A DNA stretch of 64,000 bases from Pseudocercospora fijiensis CIRAD86 (taxonomy: Eukaryota; Ascomycota; Dothideomycetes; Mycosphaerellales; Mycosphaerellaceae). The DNA lies in contig NW_006921536.1 in NCBI RefSeq assembly GCF_000340215.1, positions 2,133,582-2,197,581 of the forward strand, in the 5' to 3' direction. The position numbers and the translations under genes are program-made. The notes under the pieces were generated by a model. It was given only the letters and a program-made list of their open reading frames with translations. It made no database searches and was not told the origin of the DNA. The stretch's first letter is position 1. Every line of letters begins with the position of its first letter. This document shows, piece after piece, positions 10,021 to 18,999 of the stretch.

Positions 10021-12774
10021 ATGTTGCCCAACTACTTCGCCTATCTTGCGCTGTCTTCACTCTTCTCTTGCACTTCTGCGCAACAAACTGGCAACGGCAG
10101 CCCCCAAAGCATCACCGTCAAATGGCTTGGACAGTCTCCCGACTATCACGCAGGCACGACATTTGGACTACCTTGGGCGCGAGGCCAGCACTATGCGAAT
10201 AGCACTCACTTCTCTTCGGCGGGAGACCTTCAGTCATGGATCACAGCGTATTGGCCCGATGACTCTATCAAATGGACTGGTCATGCTATTCCGGCGTCTG
10301 AGGAGATCCCTGACCAATACACAATTACAGCCAGCACAACTTTACCTTCTGGAAATCACTCTTCCCCAATCATCGTAGCGCAATCAGATAACGAGGTCTC
10401 TGTGAACACAGGCAAGATCACTGCTACATTCGCGAAGACTGGATCTGTCTTCTTGAGGAGTATCGTTACTGCAGCTGGCAAGACAGTGGGTGAAAATGGA
10501 TCACTTGTCTTGCACTCCCAATCAGGCGTTGCGAACGACATCCAGACCAGGACTGCGAATAACATATCCTATTACAACTTCGAGAGTAGCGTATTCAATG
10601 TGACGGTCGATCAAGGCAGCTCAAGAACATTGATTACTGTCCGCGGCAATCATACAGAGACATCCAATGGCGATCACATTCCCTGGCTACCATTTATCCT
10701 TCGATTCTACCTCTACGCCAACTCTGACGCCATCCGTCTTATTCACTCCTTAGTATACGATGGCAACGCAAACAGTGACTTCATTGCAGGTATTGGGATC
10801 AGATTCCAAGTTCCTTTGGCTGGGGAGGAGTACTACAACCGCCACATTCGACTTGCAGGCGTGGACGGTGGGCTGCTCAGCGAGGCTGTCCAAGGCATCA
10901 CTGGGCTTCGCAAAGATCCTGGCTCGAAAGTGAGAACTGCTCAATTCGAGGGCCTGGAGACACCCGATATCAGCACATGGGACACCCGTGTGTCGAGTAG
11001 AATGCAGTGGGTCCCGACTTGGAACGATTACAGCCTGACACAGCTGTCGCCAGACGGCTTCACTCTACGCAAACGCACCAAAGCTGGACAAAGCTGGGTC
11101 AAGATACCAGGATCGACAAGATCTGGCGGGCTGGCCTACCTGGGAGGTGCAACACAAGGTGGCCTTGCTGTTGGATTGAGGGACTTCTGGAAGCGCTATC
11201 CGACTGGCTTGGACATCAGGAATGCAGCGACAGACGATGGCGAGATCATCGTGTGGATCTATAGTCCGTCAGCAGAACCTCTCGATCTTCGTCCATACCA
11301 TGATGGTCTAGGCCAGGACAGCTACGAGGAACAGCTCGACGCTCTTGAAATTACCTACGAGGACTACGAACCCGGCTTTAACACGCCGTACGGGATCGCG
11401 CGAACCAGCGAGCTCTTCATTTATGCTTTTGACAAAACTCCTTCTCAAGACCACCTGTCCACCTTGACGGAGCATACAAACAACCCCCCAGTGCTATTCG
11501 CAGAGCCAGACTATATCGCGTCAACAAAAGCGATCGGGACATACTGGGCACCACCAAGCAACAACCCTACAGCGTTGACCGCCAGAATCGAAAGCAACCT
11601 CAACTTCCTCAACCAATTCTACCAAGACCAAGTCGAGCAACGCCGCTGGTACGGCTTCCTCGACTTCGGAGATTTCATGCACACCTACGACCCCGATCGT
11701 CACACATGGCGCTACGACATCGGCGGCTACGCCTGGGACAACTCCGAACTCTCCCCCTCCCTCTTCTTCTGGACCTCCTTCCTCCGCACCGGTCGCGCAG
11801 CCATCTACCGTTTCGCCGAAGCCGAAACCCGCCATGCCAGCGAAGTCGACATCTACCACATCGGCAAATGGAAAGGTCTCGGGACCCGGCATGGAATCCA
11901 ACACTGGAGCGACTCGGCCAAACAAGCCCGCATCTCCAACTCTCAGTTCCATAAATTTTTCTTCTACCTCTCTGGCGGCGATGAAAGGATCGGTGAGATT
12001 TTCCAAGAATCTCTCGACGTCGATCAAACTTACGAAACCCTCGACCCGAATCGCAAAGTTCGAACCACCACCCCCCCTTCGGAAGAACCAAAACGTGCAC
12101 CGATCAGTTTGGGAACCGATTGGTCCGCACTGGCCGCTTCCTGGCTCATAGAATACGAACGTCTCGGCCCACGCTGGGAGGAAGCGAAGCGGAAGCTTCA
12201 CAACACGATTTCCGGAATCTCGACGTTGAAAAATGGCTTCGTCACGGGTTCGGCATGGTATGATTCTACGGATGGCACGCTCTCCCCTCCCCCTACCGAC
12301 CCAAACAATACCAAGGGCATCGTTGCAGTTTCGCATTTAACTGCGGTGTTCGGGTTGGGGGAAGTTATCGCGGATATCATCGAACACTTCGATCCCGTGG
12401 ATTTACCGGCGGGGTTCGAGGAGGTTTGGTTGGAGTACTGTTATTTCTACCGTGCGCCTGCGGCGGAGCAGGTGGCGAGGTATGGAGAGAGTTGGGGGGC
12501 GGAGGCGAGTTTGGGACAGTATCATTCGAGACTTTTGGCGTTTGCGGCGTGGAGGACGGGGGATCGGGGGTTGGCGCGTAGGGCTTGGAGGGAGTTTTTG
12601 GAGGGTGATGGGTTGAATTCTACGGGTGTTTGGGAGAGGAGACGGTGGGAGGGGAGTGTGGTGCTCAGTCCGGTGGATGAGGTGGAGGGGTTGAGTACGA
12701 ATGATGTGGCGGGGTATGGGTTGGCGGCGGTTGGGAATTTGGGGTATGTTGGGGGGTTTTTGGAGGATTATTGA
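10021..12774 (+). CDS. Secreted PcRGLX/YetA-like rhamnogalacturonan lyase (PL26-like)
   Basis: A 917-residue protein with no coding intron. It starts at 10021 with a secretion signal: a short N-region, a hydrophobic core (YFAYLALSSLFSC) and a likely cleavage after CTSA. The mature N-terminus (SITVKWLG, then GTTFGLPWARGQH) matches my knowledge of the PcRGLX/YetA family, which is built of an N-terminal barrel, a central beta-sandwich and a C-terminal alpha/alpha toroid. Characterised members remove unsaturated disaccharides from rhamnogalacturonan I, a pectin backbone. The C-terminal half is rich in Trp, Tyr and acidic residues (GFLDFGDFMHTYDPDRHTW), as in toroid active sites. The frame is open further upstream, but only from a GTG. 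The last 350 bp are strongly G-rich on the coding strand. The exact activity is inferred from family resemblance. Confidence 0.82.
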   Translation: MLPNYFAYLALSSLFSCTSAQQTGNGSPQSITVKWLGQSPDYHAGTTFGLPWARGQHYANSTHFSSAGDLQSWITAYWPDDSIKWTGHAIPASEEIPDQYTITASTTLPSGNHSSPIIVAQSDNEVSVNTGKITATFAKTGSVFLRSIVTAAGKTVGENGSLVLHSQSGVANDIQTRTANNISYYNFESSVFNVTVDQGSSRTLITVRGNHTETSNGDHIPWLPFILRFYLYANSDAIRLIHSLVYDGNANSDFIAGIGIRFQVPLAGEEYYNRHIRLAGVDGGLLSEAVQGITGLRKDPGSKVRTAQFEGLETPDISTWDTRVSSRMQWVPTWNDYSLTQLSPDGFTLRKRTKAGQSWVKIPGSTRSGGLAYLGGATQGGLAVGLRDFWKRYPTGLDIRNAATDDGEIIVWIYSPSAEPLDLRPYHDGLGQDSYEEQLDALEITYEDYEPGFNTPYGIARTSELFIYAFDKTPSQDHLSTLTEHTNNPPVLFAEPDYIASTKAIGTYWAPPSNNPTALTARIESNLNFLNQFYQDQVEQRRWYGFLDFGDFMHTYDPDRHTWRYDIGGYAWDNSELSPSLFFWTSFLRTGRAAIYRFAEAETRHASEVDIYHIGKWKGLGTRHGIQHWSDSAKQARISNSQFHKFFFYLSGGDERIGEIFQESLDVDQTYETLDPNRKVRTTTPPSEEPKRAPISLGTDWSALAASWLIEYERLGPRWEEAKRKLHNTISGISTLKNGFVTGSAWYDSTDGTLSPPPTDPNNTKGIVAVSHLTAVFGLGEVIADIIEHFDPVDLPAGFEEVWLEYCYFYRAPAAEQVARYGESWGAEASLGQYHSRLLAFAAWRTGDRGLARRAWREFLEGDGLNSTGVWERRRWEGSVVLSPVDEVEGLSTNDVAGYGLAAVGNLGYVGGFLEDY

Positions 12775-12982
12775 AGAAGGTTTATGGTTGAGAAGACAAG
12801 ACTTGAAGGAAAAGAGACGGATTTGGGATTTGAATTTTTTGGCACGGGCTAGAAGAAACTTGAAGTGTCATATACACAATTTGGTGGTACACTGGTATCT
12901 CAAAAACACACACAAAAAAAAACCAAGAAGCCCAAAAAGAAAAAAAAACATCATAAATCAAACATGTTCCTCGTCAAGTCAG
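12775..12982. other. Convergent intergenic spacer
   Basis: 208 bp separate the stop codons of the lyase (+) and the unknown protein (-). It contains A-rich tracts around 12,906-12,955 (ACACACAAAAAAAA and AGAAAAAAAACATC) likely to serve 3' end formation, perhaps for both genes. No coding sequence is seen. Confidence 0.6.
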
Positions 12983-14925
12983 TTAATACCTCGTCTCAGA
13001 CAAAAGTCCCATCTTCCTAAGAGCGTATGCAGGATTCTCCCCACCACCACCTCCTCCCTTCTCACTCTCAGCAGTAGCACCAGAAGAACCACTCCAAGGA
13101 AAAGCCTTATCAAGTTCCGGCAGAATCGTATAAAGATCTTCAAGATCCGAAGAATCCTGATGATGAGCGAAAGTTCCCATGTCGTGACTCAAACAATTGC
13201 CCCTAGACATCAATCAGTCAGTCATCTCACGCATCTCATTGATTTGATTTGAGAAAAAAAAACACACCGTTCCAGTCCCACATCAGTACTAATCGGAACC
13301 CCCAACTTCTTCGCGAGCGCCGCCGAACTAATCGTCACACTCGTGCGACTCGCCACGGTAGCAGAGCGATCAATGCGTGCCGTAGGTCTCCAAAGATCCG
13401 AAGGCTTCCACAACGTCTGGGCGTCATGATTGGAGATTTTCCGTATGTGTCTCGTCGCCGCGGAGCTGGCGCGTTTGCGCATGGTTTGGGTGTCGGAGAA
13501 GTCGGAGATTGCGGTGGAAGCTCTGGTGGGAATGTTGGGTCTGCCTTCGCGGGAGGAACGGATGGTGCCGATTTCTCCTAGCAGGCGGTCGGCTTTGTTG
13601 GAGGAGGTTGTGGGGCGGGAGGGGGAAGGGGTGATGTCGAGGGGGACGTATTCGCCGAGGATGCGGTCTGCTTTTGAGGAACGTGAACGGCGGTGGTGCG
13701 GCTGTGGCTCGTGGTGGCCGAATAGGCGTTCGATTTCGGAGTCGCGGCGCTTGAATTCTGCGGCGATGGGGAGGTCGCGCATTGTGTCGATGCTCTCGAG
13801 GCGTTCACGTTCAGCCTGTCGTCGATGGAAGCCGTTGAGAGCTGTCGGCTTCTTCGCAGGCTCGCGGTCGATCGGCTCACCCGAAGGGCAAAGACTCTGG
13901 TAGCTGATGATCTTTTCTGGTCCCGTCGGACATACGCTCTGATAGCTGATGGCCTTGATCGTTGGTTTCTTCTTCTTTTTCTTCTTCTCTGTCCCAAACC
14001 TGAGTGCTAGTGCGGCATCAATGCCTTTGAGCGCATCGTCTTCTGACTCTGCAGCCATTTGGTCTAGTCGCTGTTTCAAGGCTTGCATTGATTCTCTGCC
14101 TGCTTTTGACCCAGGTCTTCTGTTGCTTGAACTTCGATCGCGACCACATGGGCATGGATTCTCGGCGACCTTGGGCTCGGACAGAGCTCGTCGGAAGAGG
14201 CCTGGTGTTGTCGTCATCTGTCTTCCACGCGGTTGCTCTTCTTTGAATGGATCGTGAGTTGAGTAGTCGGGAGGTGGAGTAAGCGGGTCCAGGGCAGCAC
14301 TGGTCACCACCGTGACGATACTCTTGTGGTCGTCGAGGCTCAATTTGAGGTCAGTGACGACGCTACTACCGACAGGGGCGGTGTCAGAAGTCATTGACGA
14401 TGCAGATGACGATGGTGGTAATGGGAAATGGAAGACGACGTTGCCGACTTCGACAGGAGCGAATTCAAGAGCAGAGGGTAGACATCGGCCTCCATGGGTC
14501 TTTACTAAGCCGACATGAAGGATGCTGTTCTGTGTTGCTAAATTGGTCGACTGGGGTGGTGGATTCCTGGCCACGAACGCAGCGAAATCCGGACGCCCTC
14601 TTTTGTTGGTGTGATCACCCTTCACCACTCGGCAAGCGGCGGAGTCGCCAGGGCACGAACTGCCAGACGTGGAGTCGGTACCTGAGGTCCATGATCGGTG
14701 GATTGGCATCCAGAATACTGTTCGTGCAAGTTTCGGCGATAGCGTATGTCGTGAGAAGAGGTGAAGAGTGAGATTTGCAAGTTCGGTGGCCGAAAGATGC
14801 AACAGGTCAACAAAAAAAGAATTCTGTATATGCGAGCTGTGGTGTTTGCGTTGGTGTCCGAGCCAGTCAGTCTGCACCAGGTATGGAAAGTATGTCTGTG
14901 CTGCGAGCGAATTAGCTGTCGTCAT
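12983..14925 (-). CDS. Disordered basic protein with internal repeats, unknown function
   Basis: Two exons, 14925-13268 and 13202-12983, joined over a 65-bp intron, give 625 residues. The first ATG in the open frame is at 14925 (A at -3); later ATGs at 14709 and 14394 are alternatives. The open frame above 14394 is too long to be likely by chance. The protein is not recognised. It is rich in Ser, Arg, Pro and Thr and mostly low-complexity. Visible features: a run of seven Lys near the middle, a duplicated motif (ISYQSVCPTGP and ISYQSLCPSGE), a second duplicated motif (SKADRILGE and NKADRLLGE), and a Gly-rich stretch near the C-terminus. No signal peptide or membrane segment. This suggests a scaffold or nuclear protein, but that is only composition. 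Confidence 0.7.
13203..13267 (-). other. Spliceosomal intron in the unknown-protein gene
   Basis: On the minus strand the donor is CG|GTGTGT (13267), a branch-like TGACTGACTGA follows, and the acceptor is TCTAG|GGGC (13203). Splicing keeps the frame and joins GLER to GNCLSHDMG. Without it the first exon reaches a stop within 16 codons. Confidence 0.8.
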
Positions 14926-15832
14926 GCTATCCTGGGCGAAAGCGATCAAACGACAGGTGAAACGGCAAGGAACCCTGAATACGCCCTATGTATATACACA
15001 CTGCAATGAGAAAATGCATAGGCCTGCGAGCCAGACAGCTCACTGCGCTCGTCGCTCGCCTGGACGACTATGGTGCGGGCGGGCGGGCGTTATGCTGCGC
15101 TGCAGACCCCGACGTTCACTTAAGCTCAAGCCTTTTGCCGCATTCTCCGCACTTATTATTAAGTTGACTTTGGGCCCGCACGCATCGCTGTCGAAGCACC
15201 ATGTCACCATCTTCATCGGGAGCTTCCTGAAGACTGACGCCTGCCAATAATGGCACGACGCAGGCGCACACTTGGCCTGATTCTGGATGTCTTGCACGCG
15301 AGATCGTGGCCAAGCGCGGGACAAACATAGGGTAGCTTCATCATCAGAGATGGAAAGGCGACATCACTCATCACACAGAGCTGTTCCAGCAGTGCCAGCA
15401 CAATAATGACCCGGGTGCGTGGTGAACAACAATGTACCCGAAACTAGACTCACTGGGTTTGTCTTGTGACCCGATCGCTCCGGTTGTCGACCACGAATCA
15501 CACGACCATGCTGGTCAAGTAAGAATCCTGCTTTGGGCCGTTTTGGCCTGTGTATGTAGTAGTATAGGTACCACATGCCGCTGCCACGCTGCCAGCACTT
15601 GTTGCAGCACAGATTTCGCTTTCGCTCCCATGTCATTTCCAGTGCTCGTGACGAGCGTGTCGGTGGCGGAGGAGAAAGGAAGGGTAGAGTGGCCAGGCTT
15701 TGATGAGGAAAGGATGGATAATCCAATCTTTGGAGTTGGAAGAAATCAGGCAGTCGATGCTGTGCCAGTCAGCAACGACAGAGACCAGCGTGGGACACTC
15801 GGTATGTAGTCAATATCAGGCACGACTGAAAT
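14926..15832. other. Intergenic region upstream of the unknown-protein gene
   Basis: About 900 bp of normal, non-RIP sequence lies between the start of the unknown-protein gene and the stop of the transcription-factor-like gene, both on the minus strand. Open frames here on both strands are short and do not resemble proteins. It should hold the promoter of the downstream gene. No RNA gene or clear promoter motif was identified. Confidence 0.5.
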
Positions 15833-16813
15833 TCATGTCTTCGGCTGAGCAGGAGTCACGGGTTGGTCGACTTGTGCTTTGGCATAAGCAAGGACGTCGT
15901 GCCAGCATTCGTCGACCTCGCCGATCACGCTATCAGTCAAGCGCTTGCCTAGGCCCTCCAATATCCAGAGCGGATTGAGCAGCTGATGCAGCGCGACCCC
16001 GTAATGCCCGAGAATGACAACAGCCAGTGCATCTCGTTGACGAAGTAGCGCAAGGTAGTCAGGTCCGGCGATAATCGACCAGCTGACCACGGTGGTCAGC
16101 TTGCGATTTTGGTAGTTCGTTGGTGATAAGACAGTGGAGATGGCGTAGATGCCATTGTGATAGGCATTCCGTCTCTGCGTGGCGTCCAAGCCAGCTTTCG
16201 ATGAGGCGTCGCGATAGACTTGGTCGGCGCACTCCAAGAGCCTTTCGAGAGCGGCGGCCATGCCCGGATGCAGCACGCTGAAGTCGCGAATCACGGGCGT
16301 CAATGGGTGCATGATGGGGCCCAGGGGTCCATCGCGCAAGCACTGGGTCGCGACTCTGGCCACGACGACAGCGCCGCCGAGCGAGTCGAAGACGTCCATG
16401 AATCGAACGGCCAGGGGCTGCTCGTTTTCTTCATCCTCGTGGAGCAGACTGTAGCAGAGGACTCCCAGCAACACGGAGAAGGCAAAGAGGGCGTGGCAGT
16501 TCTCGTCGTCGATGGACTGCAGCAGCGGGATGTAGCGCGTCAAGGCATGTTGTTGATGGTATCGCGCCAGATTCATCAGATTCGGTTTCTGCGCGGGCTC
16601 GGCGGTGTGGTGGCGATGGAGGGCACTGGCCGCGAGCAGGCCGTGGAGCAGGAAGGGATGCTGAAACGCCAGGCGCGGCACAACGACCTGCCACACGGCA
16701 TAGTGCTGCGGCAGGTCGGTCATGTACTGGTAGGTGCAGGCGGTGTAGTGGTGCAGCAAGTCCATGTCGCGCACGGGGAAGAGCTGGTGCTTGGCGCTGC
16801 TTGATGCATCCAT
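15833..16813 (-). CDS. Fungal transcription-factor regulatory-domain protein, no Zn2Cys6 cluster
   Basis: 326 residues, single exon. The N-terminal pattern (DMDLLHHYTACTYQYM, then a Trp-Gln before VVPRLAFQHPFLLHGLLAAS and ALHRHH) is that of the Upc2-like family of fungal Zn2Cys6 regulators, whose helical middle-homology domain follows the DNA-binding cluster. Further helices follow with AFSVLLGVL and PLWILEGLGKRL. No CxxCxxxxxxC cluster is found in the protein or in any frame of the 350 bp upstream. The frame above the first ATG is open but holds only low-complexity Gly/Arg sequence. Either this is one of the cluster-less family members known in fungi, or the DNA-binding exon was lost when element E1 landed 347 bp upstream. 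Ligand and target genes are unknown. Confidence 0.72.
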   Translation of the reverse strand: MDASSSAKHQLFPVRDMDLLHHYTACTYQYMTDLPQHYAVWQVVVPRLAFQHPFLLHGLLAASALHRHHTAEPAQKPNLMNLARYHQQHALTRYIPLLQSIDDENCHALFAFSVLLGVLCYSLLHEDEENEQPLAVRFMDVFDSLGGAVVVARVATQCLRDGPLGPIMHPLTPVIRDFSVLHPGMAAALERLLECADQVYRDASSKAGLDATQRRNAYHNGIYAISTVLSPTNYQNRKLTTVVSWSIIAGPDYLALLRQRDALAVVILGHYGVALHQLLNPLWILEGLGKRLTDSVIGEVDECWHDVLAYAKAQVDQPVTPAQPKT

Positions 16814-16837
16814 CAGCGCGTTGGCATCGTCCTTCGC

Positions 16838-16915
16838 TCTGCCGCCGCCGCCACCGCCGCCGCCGCCTTCTCGATCATCTCCTCGTCCTCGTCCTCGTCC
16901 TCGCCCTCGCCGTCA
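16838..16915. repeat. Trinucleotide and hexanucleotide microsatellites
   Basis: A (CCG)n-like run at about 16,838-16,869 is followed by a (TCGTCC)n-like run at about 16,874-16,912. They lie just upstream of the ATG of the minus-strand regulator gene, where they would read Gly-rich and Asp/Glu-rich or Arg-rich depending on frame. They are likely 5' UTR or promoter sequence. Confidence 0.7.
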
Positions 16916-17160
16916 CCGCCATCGCTTGAGCAACAAGTGCAGTGGCCTCAGAATGGCAGCCAATGCCCTTGCTCGTATGGATGTGGCGTGGTCATGGAAG
17001 CGCAGGGATGCACGACAGGCATTGCTCGGCCTCGAGTCGAAGTAGCCCCCGATTTCCCGATATTGTCGATGCGTTGGTAGTCTGTATTCTGCTAACAGAT
17101 TAGTTTGAGCGAGCTAGGGCAATTACTTCTTTCCCGCTAAGACCCTGTTTTCGTATATTA

Positions 17161-17349
17161 TGTCAGAGGCTACACGTGATTGGCATGTGACTGGGCCGAG
17201 TGAAGCCAGGGTCCTGATGCCTCAGGCAGGGCTTGGCGCTTGGCGTTTGGCCAACTGGCCTGCCTTCCTCCCTCTCCTCTTAGATCTCTATCGAATACTA
17301 CACTGATTTACGACTACCCTATCTACCTGCTAATATAACCCTTCTTATA
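17161..17349 (+). repeat. 5' LTR of E1, first part not RIP-mutated
   Basis: 189 bp, homologous to the 198-bp LTRs at 21343 and 28353. Up to about 17,280 it keeps CA and TG, as in GGCTTGGCGCTTGGCG, where the other copies read GGCTTAGCGCTTAGCG. The RIP pattern starts near the LTR end. The first few bases differ from the other LTRs, so the precise start is uncertain by about 5 bp. Confidence 0.85.
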
Positions 17350-17589
17350 TAGTATTCGATCCACCCTTTAAGGGCAGTAGCTAGATAGTCCTTATTTTAA
17401 GCTTTTAGCGGTATAGCTACGAAAACTATCGATTTAACTATATTACGCCCGAAGAGCGGGACCTATATATACTATTCTACTAAAACAACCGTACCAATTA
17501 TCAAGCAAGGCCTTCTATACGGCCTATTACACTAAGTTAATCGCACTAAGCCGATATCTACTAATTCCGCTATATCCGTACTATAAGGG

Positions 17590-18985
17590 ACTATAATATA
17601 CTATTAGCCCTATCCCCTATTAAAATAGCCGGCTTATTACGAAGCAATAACAATAATAACCGCGGCGCCGCTAGTAGCGCTAGCAATAACAACACTAGTA
17701 GCATAGTACCTACCGAAGTACCTACTAAAGTGTCTCCTACTAAAGAGCCTACTACTAGGCCTACCGAAGAACCTATAGTTCTAGGTAACAACCTAGAATT
17801 GCCTATTAACGACATTCTAAGTAATATTGTTAACCGTCGATATAGCTAACTAGCCTTTAGCCCCTAGCTAGTAGCGAGACTTTAAGAAGCTACCTAAAAC
17901 AGGCTCGCTACTTTACGTTAAGAATAATAGCTAAAGGACAACCTCCTCGAAATTCGCCGCCTATAGGAGGCCCTAACAACTAATACTAAGCCGATAGCAG
18001 GGCCTTCCTTACTACCTAGTTTAGTCTAAAAGAAGGATGCTAAACTTAAGGACTATACCGTATTTAATAGCTCTAGCCGAAAGTAATATAACGACTATAT
18101 TCGCGACTATAAGCTTAACTAGCGAAATGCGCCGAGGGCCCTTCTAGACGACTATTCGTTAGTCGTCTATGCTATACAATATATTAATAGAGACCTAAAG
18201 CGTACCTAGGATAACTATTTCGACTCCCTTAATAACTAGACTACTATTTAGTAGCAGACCTATAAAACTATTATACTAGATACCCTTAGAAACCCTATTC
18301 TAAGGCAACAATATGCTTAGGACTAGTACCTTCGAGCTAAGCAAAAGACTAATTAATCGGCTCGCTTATTCGAGGCCTATTTAAAGACCCTAGAAGACGA
18401 CCTTCCGGCTAAGACTAATTCTATATAGATCTCTAAGATACGCCTAAAACTTAGGTAGAAGCTTATCCTCGAATTAGACCGCCGCCGTATATTCGAACAA
18501 GCTAATCTAATACGCATTTAATTTATAGTCGAAGTAGAAACAGCCGAACGGGCTATTTAGCTCTAGTAACGACTAGAATCGAGGATCCGACTAGCTAGCA
18601 CTAACCGCGGCAATCGTAGTGCCTATAGAGGCAATAGCTAAGGGTCCTACTAGAATAACAATGCTAATAATAGGAATAGTAACAACGACCGTAGAAGAGG
18701 CCGTAGCCGACCGCTATATAGAGGAGGCTATAATAGGGGCCGTAGAAGGGGCTCGTATCCTTATAACGCTAACCGCTTAACTAACAACAATAGCTACGGC
18801 AATGTTCTAACCGGATTGAAGTGCTTCAATTGTAATAGTATTAGCTATCTACTAGGCTAATGCGACAAACCTAAGGATTAGACCTAAATCGACCGTACTA
18901 CCGCTAAGTACCGAAAGCACCTTTTAGCAGCTAACGCTACCCCTATAGGCTAACCTTCTTATTAGTCGAAAAAAGAATAAGCGCC
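17590..18985 (+). pseudogene. E1 Gag remnant
   Basis: The frame reads a Gag capsid region (for example RNPILRQQYA and FEAYLKTLEDDLPAKTNSI around 18,290-18,430), an Arg/Gly/Asn-rich stretch at 18,600-18,800, and a CCHC-type knuckle (LKCFNCNSIS, with the last Cys before DKPKD) at about 18,820-18,875. Interruptions are TAG and TAA. The homologue in E2 is at 21,790-23,170. Confidence 0.75.
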
Positions 18986-18999
18986 GCACTAACTGTTAG

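Noticed and set aside
11521..12336. 271-codon minus-strand open frame
   Set aside because: It lies antisense inside the lyase gene, has no recognisable domain, and follows from the codon bias of the plus-strand gene.
13430..14257. Several plus-strand open frames of 60-157 codons
   Set aside because: They are shadows of the minus-strand unknown-protein gene, which has a consistent frame and intron.
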